A DNA stretch of 64,000 nt. It comes from Chloroflexus aggregans DSM 9485 (lineage in GTDB: Bacteria > Chloroflexota > Chloroflexia > Chloroflexales > Chloroflexaceae). The position numbers were made by a program, and so were the translations under genes. The notes under the pieces were generated by a model. The model was not told the DNA's origin. It made no database searches and worked only from the letters and a program-made list of their open reading frames with translations. The stretch is taken from positions 3,175,353 to 3,239,352 of the forward strand of contig NC_011831.1 in assembly GCF_000021945.1 (NCBI RefSeq), in the 5' to 3' direction. Positions 1 through 8,119 of the stretch are shown here, one piece after another; position 1 is the stretch's first letter, and every line of letters starts with the position of its first letter.

Positions 1-873
1 CGGCGCGACGATCTCTTCACCGTCGTGCATGACTTGTTCATGACCGACACCGCTCGCTATGCCGATATTGTCTTACCGGCGACCAGCCAGCTTGAACATC
101 TCGATCTGCACCGTGCCTACGGCCACCGCTACCTCACGCTTAACCAACCGGCGATCGCACCTTTGGGCGAAGCAAAAAGTAACTGGGACGTGACTCGCTT
201 GCTGGCAAAGGCTATGGGCTATACCGAACCGTGGTTACACGAGAGTGCTGAAGAGGCGATTCGGGGCGTGCTCGATGCATCACGACGACGTAACCCGTTT
301 TTAACCGGGATCACCTACGAGCGACTCGTGCAAGAGGGTACAGTGCGGCTAACCCTCACCCCCGAAACCGAAGTGCCGTTCGCCGATGGTCATTTTCCCA
401 CGCCATCAGGCAAGGTCGAGCTGTGGAGTGCAACTATGGCGGCACAAGGGCTTGATCCACTACCCCAGTACGAGCCGCCCGCCGAGTATGTAGCCCATCC
501 GATAGCAGAGGGCTGGCTCACCCTGATCTCGGCTGCACCACATCACTTCGTCTCGTCGAGTATGGCCAATCAGCCGAGTCTCCGCGCGAAAGAAGGCCCT
601 CCCAGTCTCGAGATCAATCCCGCCAACGCCGTAGCCCGCGGTATTCGCGATGGCGATGAGGTTGTGGTCGGCAATGCACGCGGCCACTGTCGTCTACGTG
701 CCGTCGTCAGCGACAACGTCCCACCGGGTGTCGTCTTCGCCGCCAAGGGACACTGGGCCGGTTACTCACCCGATGGTCGTAACGTCAATTGGACAACTCC
801 CGACGCACTCGCTGATCTTGGCGGCCAGAGTACATTCCATAGCAATCGAGTACGCGTCGTGAAATCGGAATAG
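1..873 (+). CDS. Molybdopterin oxidoreductase, C-terminal part (cut by window start)
   Basis: The reading frame is open from base 1, so this is the last 290 codons of a larger gene and its true start lies outside the window. The first third carries the ADIVLPATSQLEHLD stretch typical of the molybdopterin-binding core of the DMSO reductase superfamily. From about residue 165 the protein matches the C-terminal molybdopterin-dinucleotide-binding domain: LISAAPHHFVSSS, then LEINPANAVARGIRDGDEV, then GHWAG. Such enzymes oxidise or reduce small substrates such as formate, nitrate, thiosulfate or polysulfide using a bis-MGD cofactor. The N-terminal Fe-S motif and the active-site ligand are missing, so the substrate cannot be assigned. 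No partner subunit follows it. Confidence 0.85.
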   Translation, partial: RRDDLFTVVHDLFMTDTARYADIVLPATSQLEHLDLHRAYGHRYLTLNQPAIAPLGEAKSNWDVTRLLAKAMGYTEPWLHESAEEAIRGVLDASRRRNPFLTGITYERLVQEGTVRLTLTPETEVPFADGHFPTPSGKVELWSATMAAQGLDPLPQYEPPAEYVAHPIAEGWLTLISAAPHHFVSSSMANQPSLRAKEGPPSLEINPANAVARGIRDGDEVVVGNARGHCRLRAVVSDNVPPGVVFAAKGHWAGYSPDGRNVNWTTPDALADLGGQSTFHSNRVRVVKSE

Positions 874-1044
874 ACCGTACCTTTGCTGCACAGTGAATAG
901 ATCGCCAATGCGACCTACCACCGGTGCCGCACCGCGAAGGTATCACAAAGACCGGCTATCATCTATCCATTATCTCGACTGCTGAGACCACGCTTCTGCC
1001 ATCCCTGATCGGCCGTTCATCCATCCCGCACAGGAGGTATCACA

Positions 1045-1722
1045 ATGTCAGGTGTCAAATGGAGCGGCGCCGGTCAATCACTGACCGAACTCGGCATTCT
1101 CATCGGTTTAATAGCAGCCGTCGTTATCGTCGGATTAACCATGACCGGTGAAGGAACGCGCGATGCACTCTGTCAAGCGGCGAGTGCCTTCGGGGTCACG
1201 TGCGGCGATCTCTTGCGCGACACCTTTGTCACCCTTGATAGCTGGGCGATCCACCACGGACGTTGGCAACTCCGTGATGGTCGACTCTGCATCGACGGCC
1301 CCGGTCGCATTTATCGTCCCCTCGACCGACACGACTACATCATCGAGGTGGATATGGCTCGCATCACCAGAGGTAACGGGTACGGCGTCTTTTTTCGAGA
1401 TTCGGGTGGTGAAAAATTTAACGGCTATTCGTTTCAATACGATCCGGGGTACGGTCGCGGCGCATTCATCATTCGCAAATGGGTCAATGGCAACGAGCTA
1501 TCAATGCCTATTGCCCGCACCAATGCCCCCCTCAACTACGACTGGTATGGTACTGATCGGCGAGTACGGATCGAAGTTCGTGGTGATACCTTTATCGCCT
1601 ACGTTGACGGCCAACCGGTTGTGCAAGCACGAGATAGCAGTTTTAGCGGCGGCGGCATCGGTTTTCGGAGTTGGGATAATTCAAGTGCCTGCTTCGACGA
1701 TCTGACGGTACGCCGTCCATAA
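1045..1722 (+). CDS. Pilin-like secreted protein with a LamG/DUF1080-like domain
   Basis: 225 residues, ATG preceded by a strong AGGAGG at 1032-1037. Residues about 7-32 look like a type IVb (Flp/TadE) pilin leader: a G^QSLTE cleavage and methylation context followed by one hydrophobic helix (LGILIGLIAAVVIVGL). The rest, about residues 60-225, resembles a concanavalin-fold carbohydrate-binding domain of the LamG/3-keto-disaccharide hydrolase type: repeated beta-strand patterns, IEVDMARITRGNGYGVFFRD, FIAYVDGQPVVQARD, and the closing FDDLTVR. Four cysteines could form disulfides outside the cell. I infer a pilus-associated or membrane-tethered sugar-binding protein. No prepilin peptidase or assembly ATPase lies nearby, and the domain call is by eye only. 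Confidence 0.6.
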   Translation: MSGVKWSGAGQSLTELGILIGLIAAVVIVGLTMTGEGTRDALCQAASAFGVTCGDLLRDTFVTLDSWAIHHGRWQLRDGRLCIDGPGRIYRPLDRHDYIIEVDMARITRGNGYGVFFRDSGGEKFNGYSFQYDPGYGRGAFIIRKWVNGNELSMPIARTNAPLNYDWYGTDRRVRIEVRGDTFIAYVDGQPVVQARDSSFSGGGIGFRSWDNSSACFDDLTVRRP

Positions 1723-1752
1723 GCGCGTTGTTATTCTCACAGGAGACTTCTG

Positions 1753-2331
1753 ATGAGTCCATCGAACATATGCTTGCCACTACTCGATATACCTGTCATA
1801 CTCAACCACAACAGCTTCTTTGGAAACAAAACTTCTGTATCCGCTGTCGTACCAAAACCTTTCACGCCGCTCTGGAACCGTGCTTCTCTCGGTGATCAAC
1901 CCTCACCGCCACCGGGCAATCCGGTCGATCCCGACTACTATGTGAACTGGAAACCACCGCTCATCCCCCCCGGTCAAGGGCGGCGGCTGGTGCGGATCGC
2001 GATTATTGTGCTCGCAGTAGTGTTAGTGATAATGAGTGCAGTCGCGTTGTGGCGCAGCAACCTTGTCGCACTACCCGGTGGTCGTGGCGAGATCGTTGGC
2101 CGGGTCATCGCACCCACGGCTGGCGCTGTCGTCTTCACCCTCGCCAACCCCACCGAAATACCGGTTGCTGCCGACGGTAGTTTCACTCTATCGGATGTAC
2201 CATCGGGTCGCCAGATGTTGTACGTAGCATTGTCAGGAGTCGCTTGGGAAATACCGGTAGATGTGCCAAACCAGGGCGTAGTTGATGTCGGCGTAATCAC
2301 CGTCGAAGTCACCGCCGAACCAATCCGTTGA
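1753..2331 (+). CDS. Membrane-anchored protein with a carboxypeptidase-regulatory-like beta domain
   Basis: 192 residues, 30 bases after the pilin-like gene on the same strand, with AGGAGA (1740-1745) before the ATG. There is a proline-rich N-terminal segment (SPPPGNPVDPDYYVNWKPP), then one transmembrane helix around residues 82-100 (IAIIVLAVVLVIMSAVAL). The C-terminal part resembles a carboxypeptidase-D regulatory/Ig-like fold: GEIVGRVIAPTAGAVV, PVAADGSFTLSDVPSGRQ, then hydrophobic strands. With no cleavable signal, it is probably anchored with the beta domain outside. It is likely co-transcribed with its upstream neighbour and may act with it at the surface. The function is unknown. Confidence 0.6.
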   Translation: MSPSNICLPLLDIPVILNHNSFFGNKTSVSAVVPKPFTPLWNRASLGDQPSPPPGNPVDPDYYVNWKPPLIPPGQGRRLVRIAIIVLAVVLVIMSAVALWRSNLVALPGGRGEIVGRVIAPTAGAVVFTLANPTEIPVAADGSFTLSDVPSGRQMLYVALSGVAWEIPVDVPNQGVVDVGVITVEVTAEPIR

Positions 2332-2411
2332 TATGCAATCCGTGACCTCACCCGCACCCGTGGGGCGCACGGCTGTGCATCCCACCACCCGGTCGTGCGG
2401 CCCGGTGATTG

Positions 2412-4109
2412 TCATTCCGCGTCTCGCACCATCTCAAGCGCATGCACAATTGCCAATGCGCGCTCATATTCATCGCCGATCAACGTCTGACACAACTCGA
2501 TCAAGCTGTTTATCATCTGCCGGCGCTGATCTGCCGGCGCCGCCATCATCGCACGTACCGCTGCCTCATCACCCATTACCGCACGACGCAATCGATCATC
2601 GGTGACCGGTGCTGCGCCTAGCACTCCGCCTCGCTCACTCATCGCCGTGCCCAGCCGGTTGATAACCGCCATCATCGTGCGTTGAGCATTGAAACTCATG
2701 CGCGGTGGCTCGTCGGCGCTGCGTACACTGATGGTGTAAAACAGGTCGCTCTCCCGGCTAATCTCACCCTCGACGGTGGTAATGACCGGTTCTGCCGTCG
2801 CAGTTGCCCCGACACCACCGAGTACCGGCGGTTCACCCATGCCACACAACATCGCCCCCACCGCAAAATGGCCGTGATCGGTACCATGCACCGTAATCTG
2901 ATAATCGCCGGCAGTGGGATAATCGATGACCACCAAATTGAGCGCTTTGCCCTCGTGACCATAATTGCGCCCACGCACCCGTCGCCGCCGCCGCAATTTC
3001 CTTATCACACTGCTACCGAGTACTCCTACCGGTGCGAGTGGTTGACCGGCAGGCGCTTCAACTTCAACCTGAATCGGTGACGCAGTCATTATCACCAACC
3101 GCGGTGTGGGTGGTATCATCGTCGCCGGTGCTGCTCCCAAGATGGCCGGGCTGACCCCCAATTCCGTGCAAAGCAGCCCAAGTACTTGTGGGCTATCGGG
3201 CAAAGCGCCATGGCTGACCGGCAACGGCGGTAGATTGTTGGCATTCGGTACCGTCGCCATCCGTTGCAAGACGGTACCATCGCCTTGGGCATCGTATTGG
3301 CGGCTCAGCGGTGCGCCATCGGCGTAGCGCAAGCTGTGATCGGTGGGTGGTGGCCCCACCAGTATTGTGCTGATCGTGTTAAAGCCGGTCCCCGTAATTG
3401 TGGTTACCGGCACTCGTTGGAGCAGCGTTGCAATAGCTTCGGGTTTATTTGCCATCTCACCCCACCAGTTCCGGCTCTCCATGGTACCGATCGGCTTCAA
3501 CTGCGGTGGATTACCGGTGAGCAGATAATCCTCTATCGGTAACAGATCACGCACACCCGGTACTTGTGTTTGGATCGTCTTTACCTTATCGAGTTCGGTT
3601 TGGAAGGGGTGAATGTGGCGCAGATACCACAGATACACCGCAAAGATCGTGCGCAACGTCTCGTCGGCGTGCGGTTCGGCCCCCGCCCAAGCGGTGTAGG
3701 CCTCTGCCGAGCCGCGGTGTGGTGTGCCCAAGGTGATCAGGCGGGCTACATCGTTGCGGTTGGGATATTCGGGAGACTGAATGTAACTGCGGGCCACTAA
3801 CCCACCCATGCTGTGACCGATCAGAATAACCTTGTTGGTATTAGCTGCCTTCTTCGCTTTATCAATCCAGGCGGTGAGGTAACGACGAGCACTCTCCTCA
3901 ACCGGCTTACGCCAGTCGTAAAAGGCAACAAACAGATCGCGATTGCGGCGATAGCCGGCTTGGGTAAACGTTTGCAAGAGCGTTTTTCCGTAATCGACGA
4001 AAGGCGGAAAATCCCATCCGCTCAACGTCGGGCCGCGCCAATCGAGTAAGACCGGCAGGTTGAACGAACCGGTAAAGCCGGGAATGAAGATGATAGGGAA
4101 ACGTGACAT
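2412..4109 (-). CDS. LCAT/PGAP1-like alpha/beta hydrolase (putative lipase or acyltransferase)
   Basis: 565 residues from the ATG at 4109. The frame is open further upstream, but homology-like sequence begins at MSRFPIIFIPGF. The N-terminal half is an alpha/beta hydrolase: the oxyanion strand IIFIPGFTGS, the nucleophile elbow LIGHSMGGLVARSYI (GHSMG, nucleophile Ser near residue 102), then LITLGTPHRGS. A candidate catalytic His lies in VSHGALPDS. This arrangement is typical of lecithin:cholesterol-acyltransferase-like and PGAP1-like lipases. The C-terminal 200 residues hold a beta-rich segment (YPTAGDYQITVHGTDHGHF) and a helical tail I do not recognise. No signal peptide is evident. It is convergent with the small membrane-protein gene. 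The substrate is unknown. Confidence 0.75.
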   Translation of the reverse strand: MSRFPIIFIPGFTGSFNLPVLLDWRGPTLSGWDFPPFVDYGKTLLQTFTQAGYRRNRDLFVAFYDWRKPVEESARRYLTAWIDKAKKAANTNKVILIGHSMGGLVARSYIQSPEYPNRNDVARLITLGTPHRGSAEAYTAWAGAEPHADETLRTIFAVYLWYLRHIHPFQTELDKVKTIQTQVPGVRDLLPIEDYLLTGNPPQLKPIGTMESRNWWGEMANKPEAIATLLQRVPVTTITGTGFNTISTILVGPPPTDHSLRYADGAPLSRQYDAQGDGTVLQRMATVPNANNLPPLPVSHGALPDSPQVLGLLCTELGVSPAILGAAPATMIPPTPRLVIMTASPIQVEVEAPAGQPLAPVGVLGSSVIRKLRRRRRVRGRNYGHEGKALNLVVIDYPTAGDYQITVHGTDHGHFAVGAMLCGMGEPPVLGGVGATATAEPVITTVEGEISRESDLFYTISVRSADEPPRMSFNAQRTMMAVINRLGTAMSERGGVLGAAPVTDDRLRRAVMGDEAAVRAMMAAPADQRRQMINSLIELCQTLIGDEYERALAIVHALEMVRDAE

Positions 4110-4352
4110 AATAATTTTCTTAACTCTACGTAGAGTGACGAGCGGTGTGCAACATATTGGATTGAACGCTTGGTTGTGCATGATGGGGTGCTGCTTTAGT
4201 ATACGCTGGTACAGCGGGAAGTGCAAGAGGTTTCTCAGGTTCGGGCAAGAGTTGAGACAGGGACAAGCACTGGCGCCGTTATGGTGACCAATGCTGTGGC
4301 ACGTATCACCAATGATACCAGAGCCACGCGACTGCTCTTACGCGCGTAGCAC
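4110..4352. other. Upstream region of the lipase gene, no gene seen
   Basis: About 240 bases between the lipase start and the repeat array. It should hold the minus-strand lipase promoter, but I see no convincing -35/-10 pair. The repeat array begins abruptly after the CGCGCGTAGC stretch near 4341-4350. Confidence 0.4.
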
Positions 4353-4457
4353 TGTCCTTGCGAGCGAACCCCCTGTCCTTGCGAGCGAACCCCCTGTCCT
4401 TGCGAGCGAACCCCCTGTCCTTGCGAGCGAACCCCCTGTCCTTGCGAGCGAACCCCC
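4353..4457. repeat. Five tandem 21-bp repeats at the left edge of the array
   Basis: Five perfect head-to-tail copies of a 21-base unit (TGTCCTTGCGAGCGAA followed by CCCCC) occupy these positions. The next unit, from 4458, starts with the same TGTCCTTGCGAGCG but continues as a palindromic repeat (CAGCGAGAAATCTT). The 21-mer is therefore the arm end of the larger repeat that expanded by slippage. Because 21 is a multiple of three, all frames stay open here and give artefactual repetitive reading frames. Confidence 0.95.
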
Positions 4458-5490
4458 TGTCCTTGCGAGCGCAGCGAGAAATCTTCACAAGCTTGCTCGG
4501 TCGCTGACGCTCCCTCGCAATGACAAGGGGCTGCACGGCTGTCCTTGCAAACATTCCTTCCTTGTCCTTTCGAGCGCAGCGAGAAAGCTTCATAAGATTG
4601 CTCGGTCGCTGCGCTCCCTCGCAATGACAAGGGGCTGCACGGCTGTCCTCGCAAACATTCCTTCCTTGTCATTTCGAGCGCAGCGAGAAAGCTTCACAAG
4701 ATTGCTCGGTCGCTGCGCTCCCTCGCAATGACAAGGGGCTGCACGGCTGTCCTCGCAAACATTCCTTCCTTGTCATTTCGAGCGCAGCGAGAAAGCTTCA
4801 TAAGATTGCTCGGTCGCTGCGCTCCCTCGCAATGACAAGGGGCTGCACGGCTGTCCTCGCAAACATTCCTTCCTTGTCATTTCGAGCGCAGCGAGAAAGC
4901 TTCACAAGCTTGCTCGGTCGCTGGCGCTCCCTCGCAATGACAAGGGGCTGCACGGCTGTCCTCGCAAACATTCCTTCCTTGTCATTTCGAGCGCAGCGAG
5001 AAAGCTTCACAAGCTTGCTCGGTCGCTGGCGCTCCCTCGCAATGACAAGGGGCTGCACGGCTGTCCTCGCAAACATTCCTTCCTTGTCATTTCGAGCGCA
5101 GCGAGAAAGCTTCATAAGATTGCTCGGTCGCTGGCGCTCCCTCGCAATGACAAGGGCTGCACGGCTGTCCTCGCAAACATTCCTTCCTTGTCATTTCGAG
5201 CGCAGCGAGAAAGCTTCATAAGATTGCTCGGTCGCTGGCGCTCCCTCGCAATGACAAGGGGCTGCACGGCTGTCCTCGCAAACATTCCTTCCTTGTCATT
5301 TCGAGCGCAGCGAGAAAGCTTCATAAGATTGCTCGGTCGCTGGCGCTCCCTCGCAATGACAAGGGGCTGCACGGCTGTCCTCGCAAACATTCCTTCCTTG
5401 TCATTTCGAGCGCAGCGAGAAAGCTTCATAAGATTGCTCGGTCGCTGGCGCTCCCTCGCAATGACAAGGGCTGCACGGCTATCCTCGCAA
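4458..5490. repeat. Tandem array A1: about ten 104-105-bp palindromic units
   Basis: Units recur every 104-105 bases, measured at GGGGCTGCACGGCTGTCC near 4631, 4735, 4839, 4944, 5049, 5154, 5258, 5363 and 5468. Each unit has an imperfect palindrome of about 70 bases, with TGTCATTTCGAGCGCAGCGA on the left and the CTCGGTCGCTGGCGCTCCCT arm ending AATGACA on the right. A 35-base spacer (GGGCTGCACGGCTGTCC, CGCAAACATTCCTTCC) links units. Units differ by single-base indels and by TCACAAG versus TCATAAG in the loop. Open frames across it are artefacts of the repeat. I see no promoter or conserved start codon in the units. Confidence 0.95.
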
Positions 5491-5607
5491 GCGAACCTCT
5501 GTCCTTGCGAGCGAACCCCTTGTCCTTTCGAGTGAACCCTCTGTCCTTGCGCGCACACCCCTGTTCTGCGAGCGTATCCTTGTCCTTTCGAGCGCAGCGA
5601 GAAATCT
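5491..5607. repeat. Degenerate short repeats and left arm of the nuclease element
   Basis: Shortened repeat ends (CTTGCGAGCGAACC, CTTTCGAGTGAACC, CTTGCGCGCACACC) lead into GCGAGCGTATCCTTGTC. The arm TGTCCTTTCGAGCGCAGCGA then runs straight into GAAATCTTTA, whose TTA is the stop codon of the minus-strand GIY-YIG gene. The same lead-in precedes both pseudogene copies at about 6960-7015 and 8064-8119. Confidence 0.85.
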
Positions 5608-5938
5608 TTATCCCCACTCCAAACTCAAATCCTTCCATTCAGGGTTCATACTCATTACCAATTTGTTCTTCTTCTCCCGTCGCCATTTTTTAATCTCCTT
5701 TTCCCTAGCGATTGCCGCGTGGACGTCTGTTGTGTGTTCATAGTAGACCAGTTTATTTACGTTGTATTTTTTAGTAAAACCATCTACCATTTTGTTTTTG
5801 TGTTCATATATCCTGCGTTCAAGGTTATTTGTTATACCGATATACATGACTTTGTTGTTCCAGTTAGTAAGAACGTAAATATAAAAGTTATAGTTTCTCA
5901 TAAGATTTCTCCGAACGGTATCCGTCGAAATGACGGCT
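5581..5938. mobile_element. Candidate nuclease-encoding palindromic element (arms plus GIY-YIG gene)
   Basis: The GIY-YIG gene sits between two inverted arms. The left arm (5581-5607) reads TGTCCTTTCGAG...GAGAAATCTT. The right arm (5895-5937), read on the minus strand, gives GTCATTTCGACGG...GGAGAAATCTTATG. The right arm supplies a GGAG Shine-Dalgarno and the ATG; the left arm supplies the TAA stop. The same arm sequences without the gene make up the surrounding palindromes (GAGAAAGCTTCATAAGATTGC). I infer that the short repeats are internal-deletion or ends-only derivatives. No target-site duplication is recognisable, and no transposase of a known family is present. Confidence 0.55.
5608..5901 (-). 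CDS. Small GIY-YIG endonuclease (UPF0213/YhbQ-like), intact copy
   Basis: 97 residues, ATG at 5901, with GGAG on the minus strand about 8 bases upstream. The GIY-YIG fold is clear: YIYVL at residues 7-11 stands for GIY, YIG is at 20-22, the catalytic Arg is at 29 or 30 in NLERRIYEHK, and the C-terminal helix IAREKEIKKWRREKK holds the metal-binding Glu. This is the single-domain UPF0213 group, with no DNA-binding accessory domain. Base composition is much more AT-rich than the flanking repeats and the genome, which suggests transfer. The two other copies in the array are frameshifted. I infer a role in spreading or rearranging the surrounding palindromes, but this is untested. Confidence 0.85.
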   Translation of the reverse strand: MRNYNFYIYVLTNWNNKVMYIGITNNLERRIYEHKNKMVDGFTKKYNVNKLVYYEHTTDVHAAIAREKEIKKWRREKKNKLVMSMNPEWKDLSLEWG

Positions 5939-5964
5939 AGTTATTGTGTTGCACCGTCATTTTA
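5926..5964. repeat. Hairpin upstream of the GIY-YIG gene
   Basis: AAATGACGG and CCGTCATTT form an inverted repeat flanking CTAGTTATTGTGTTGCA, just outside the right arm. The same sequence recurs beside both pseudogene copies (about 7329-7364 and 8430-8465), where the left half has become AAGTGACGG. On the minus strand it lies about 25 bases upstream of the gene start, where a promoter, regulatory hairpin or element end could be. Confidence 0.7.
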
Positions 5965-5993
5965 CTCCTCTTTTGATTTCGAGCAATACAATA

Positions 5994-6735
5994 CATTGTC
6001 CTTGCGCGCAACCCCCTGTCCTTGCGAGCGCAGCGAGAAAGCTTCACAAGCTTGCTCGGTCGCTGACGCTCCCTCGCAATGACAAGGGGCTGCACGGCTG
6101 TCCTTGCAAACATTCCTTCCTTGTCCTTTCGAGCGCAGCGAGAAATCTTCGGCAAGATTACTCGGTCGCTGGCGCTCCCTCGCAATGACAAGGGCTGCAC
6201 GGCTGTCCTTGCAAACATTCCTTCCTTGTCCTTGCGAGCGCAGCGAGAAATCTTCGTCAAGCTTGCTCGGTCGCTGACGCTCCCTCGCAATGACAAGGGG
6301 CTGCACGGCTGTCCTTGCAAACATTCCTTCCTTGTCCTTTCGAGCGCAGCGAGAAATCTTCGGCAAGATTACTCGGTCGCTGGCGCTCCCTCGCAATGAC
6401 AAGGGCTGCACGGCTGTCCTCGCAAGCGAACCCCTTGTCCTTTCGAGCGCAGCGAGAAAGCTTCACAAGATTGCTCAGTCGCTGGCGCTCCCTCGCAATG
6501 ACAAGGGGCTGCACGGCTGTCCTCGCAAGCGAACCTCTGTCCTTGCGCGCAACCCCCTGTCCTTGCGAGCGCAGCGAGAAATCTTCGGCAAGATTACTCG
6601 GTCGCTGACGCTCCCTCGCAATGACAAGGGGCTGCACGGCTGTCCTTGCAAACATTCCTTCCTTGTCCTTTCGAGCGCAGCGAGAAATCTTCGGCAAGTT
6701 TTCTCGGTCGCTGGTGCGCCCTCGAAATGACAGCG
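5994..6735. repeat. Array A2: about six irregular palindromic units
   Basis: Continuation of the A-type repeat after the intact nuclease gene. Here the loop is often AATCTTCGGCAAGATTACTC or TCGTCAAGCTTGCTC instead of the A1 loop, and unit lengths vary because spacers are either CTGTCCTTGCAAACATTCC or the short CGCAAGCGAACC form. The right-hand end grades into the B type: CTCGGTCGCTGGTGCGCCCT replaces CTCGGTCGCTGGCGCTCCCT near 6704. No gene is present. Confidence 0.9.
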
Positions 6736-6995
6736 GGGTTGCAAACGCAGCCCTATCCTTGCACGCCGCGCGCAATCTTCGGCAAGCTTTCTCGGTCGCT
6801 GGTGCGCCCTCGAAATGACAGCGGGGTTGCAAACGCAGCCCTATCCTTGCGCGGCGCGCGCAATCTTCGGCAAGTTTTCTCGGTCGCTGGTGCGCCCTCG
6901 AAATGACAGCGGGGTTGCGAACGCAGCCCTATCCCTGCAAGCGCCCCCCTGTCCTTGCATGCACACCCCTGTCCTGCGAGCGTATCCTTGTCATT
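6736..6995. repeat. Array B1: 88-bp palindromic units
   Basis: B-type units of about 88 bases, measured from GACAGCGGGGTTGC recurrences at about 6728, 6816 and 6905. Core: GCGCGCAATCTTCGGCAAG, then CTCGGTCGCTGGTGCGCCCT, then CGAAATGACAGCGGGG. The left arm is eroded to GCGGCGCGCGCAATCTT, so the palindrome is weaker than in type A while the right arm is conserved. The segment ends in the nuclease-element lead-in (CGAGCGTATCCTTGTCATTT). Confidence 0.9.
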
Positions 6996-7015
6996 TCGAG
7001 CGCAGCGAGAAATCT

Positions 7016-7301
7016 TTATCCCCACTCCAAACTCAAATCCTTCCATTCAGGGTTCATACTCATCACCAATTTGTTCTTCTTCTCCCGTCGCCATTTTTTA
7101 ATCTCCTTTTCCCTAGCAATTGCCGCGTGGACGTGTGTTCATAGTAGACCAGTTTATTAACGTTATATTTTTAGTAAAACCATCTACCATTTTGTTTTTA
7201 TGTTCATATATCCTGCGTTCAAGGTTGTTCGTGATACCAATATACATAACTTTGTTGTTCCAGTTAGTAAGGATGTAAATATAGAAGTTATAGTTGCTCA
7301 T
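7016..7301 (-). pseudogene. GIY-YIG endonuclease, frameshifted copy 2
   Basis: Aligns along its whole length with the intact gene at 5608-5901 but is 8 bases shorter. About 7 bases are missing at the GGACGTGTGTTC segment (near 7130), and one T is missing from the T-run near 7170. The first part still encodes MSNYNFYIYILTNWNNKVMY and YIGITNNLERRIYEHK, so the catalytic motifs up to residue 50 survive. The frame is then lost and the Glu-containing C-terminal helix is not translated. The alternative upstream ATG adds only a few residues from the arm. Confidence 0.85.
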
Positions 7302-7420
7302 AAAATTTTTCCGAACGGTCTTCATCGAAGTGACGGCTAGTTATTGTGTTGCACCGTCATTTTATTCCTCTTCTGATTTCGAACGTACATTGTCCTTGCA
7401 GGTCAACCGCCGACCCTAGC
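7302..7420. other. Right flank of pseudogene copy 2
   Basis: Holds the diverged right arm (TTTTTCCGAACGGTCTTCAT), the hairpin halves AGTGACGG and CCGTCATTTT, and a constant tail (TCCTCTTCTGATTTCGAACG, then TACATTGTCCTTGCAGG). The whole block is repeated about 1.1 kb downstream. No gene. Confidence 0.8.
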
Positions 7421-8095
7421 CCTGCGCACGCCGCGCGCAATCTTCGGCAAGCTTTCTCGGTCGCTGGTGCGCCCTCGAAATGACAGCGGGGTTGCAAACG
7501 CAGCCCTATCCTTGCGCGGCGCGCGCAATCTTCGGCAAGCTTTCTCGGTCGCTGGTGCGCCCTCGAAATGACAGCGGGCTGCGAACGCAGCCCTGTCCTT
7601 GCGCGGCGCGCGCAATCTTCGGCAAGTTTTCTCGGTCGCTGGTGCGCCCTCGAAATGACAGCGGGGTTGCAAACGCAGCCCTGTCCTTGCGCGGCGCGCG
7701 CAATCTTCGGCAAGCTTTCTCGGTCGCTGGTGCGCCCTCGAAATGACAGCGGGGTTGCAAACGCAGCCCTATCCTTGCACGCCGCGCGCAATCTTCGGCA
7801 AGCTTTCTCGGTCGCTGGTGCGCCCTCGAAATGACAGCGGGGTTGCAAACGCAGCCCTATCCTTGCGCGGCGCGCGCAATCTTCGGCAAGCTTTCTCGGT
7901 CGCTGGTGCGCCCTCGAAATGACAGCGGGGTTGCAAACGCAGCCCTATCCTTGCGCGGCGCGCGCAATCTTCGGCAAGCTTTCTCGGTCGCTGGTGCGCC
8001 CTCGAAATGACAGCGGGGTTGCGAACGCAGCCCTATCCCTGCAAGCGCCCCCCTGTCCTTGCATGCACACCCCTGTCCTGCGAGCGTATCCTTGT
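7421..8095. repeat. Array B2: about seven 88-bp palindromic units
   Basis: Seven B-type units in near-perfect tandem, with GACAGCGGG near 7481, 7569, 7657, 7745, 7832, 7920 and 8008. They differ by CACGCCGCGC versus CGCGGCGCGC, CAAGCTTTC versus CAAGTTTTC, and one unit lacking two G's (GACAGCGGGCTGC). The low divergence indicates recent expansion or gene conversion. Confidence 0.92.
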
Positions 8096-8119
8096 CATTT
8101 CGAGCGCAGCGAGAAATCT

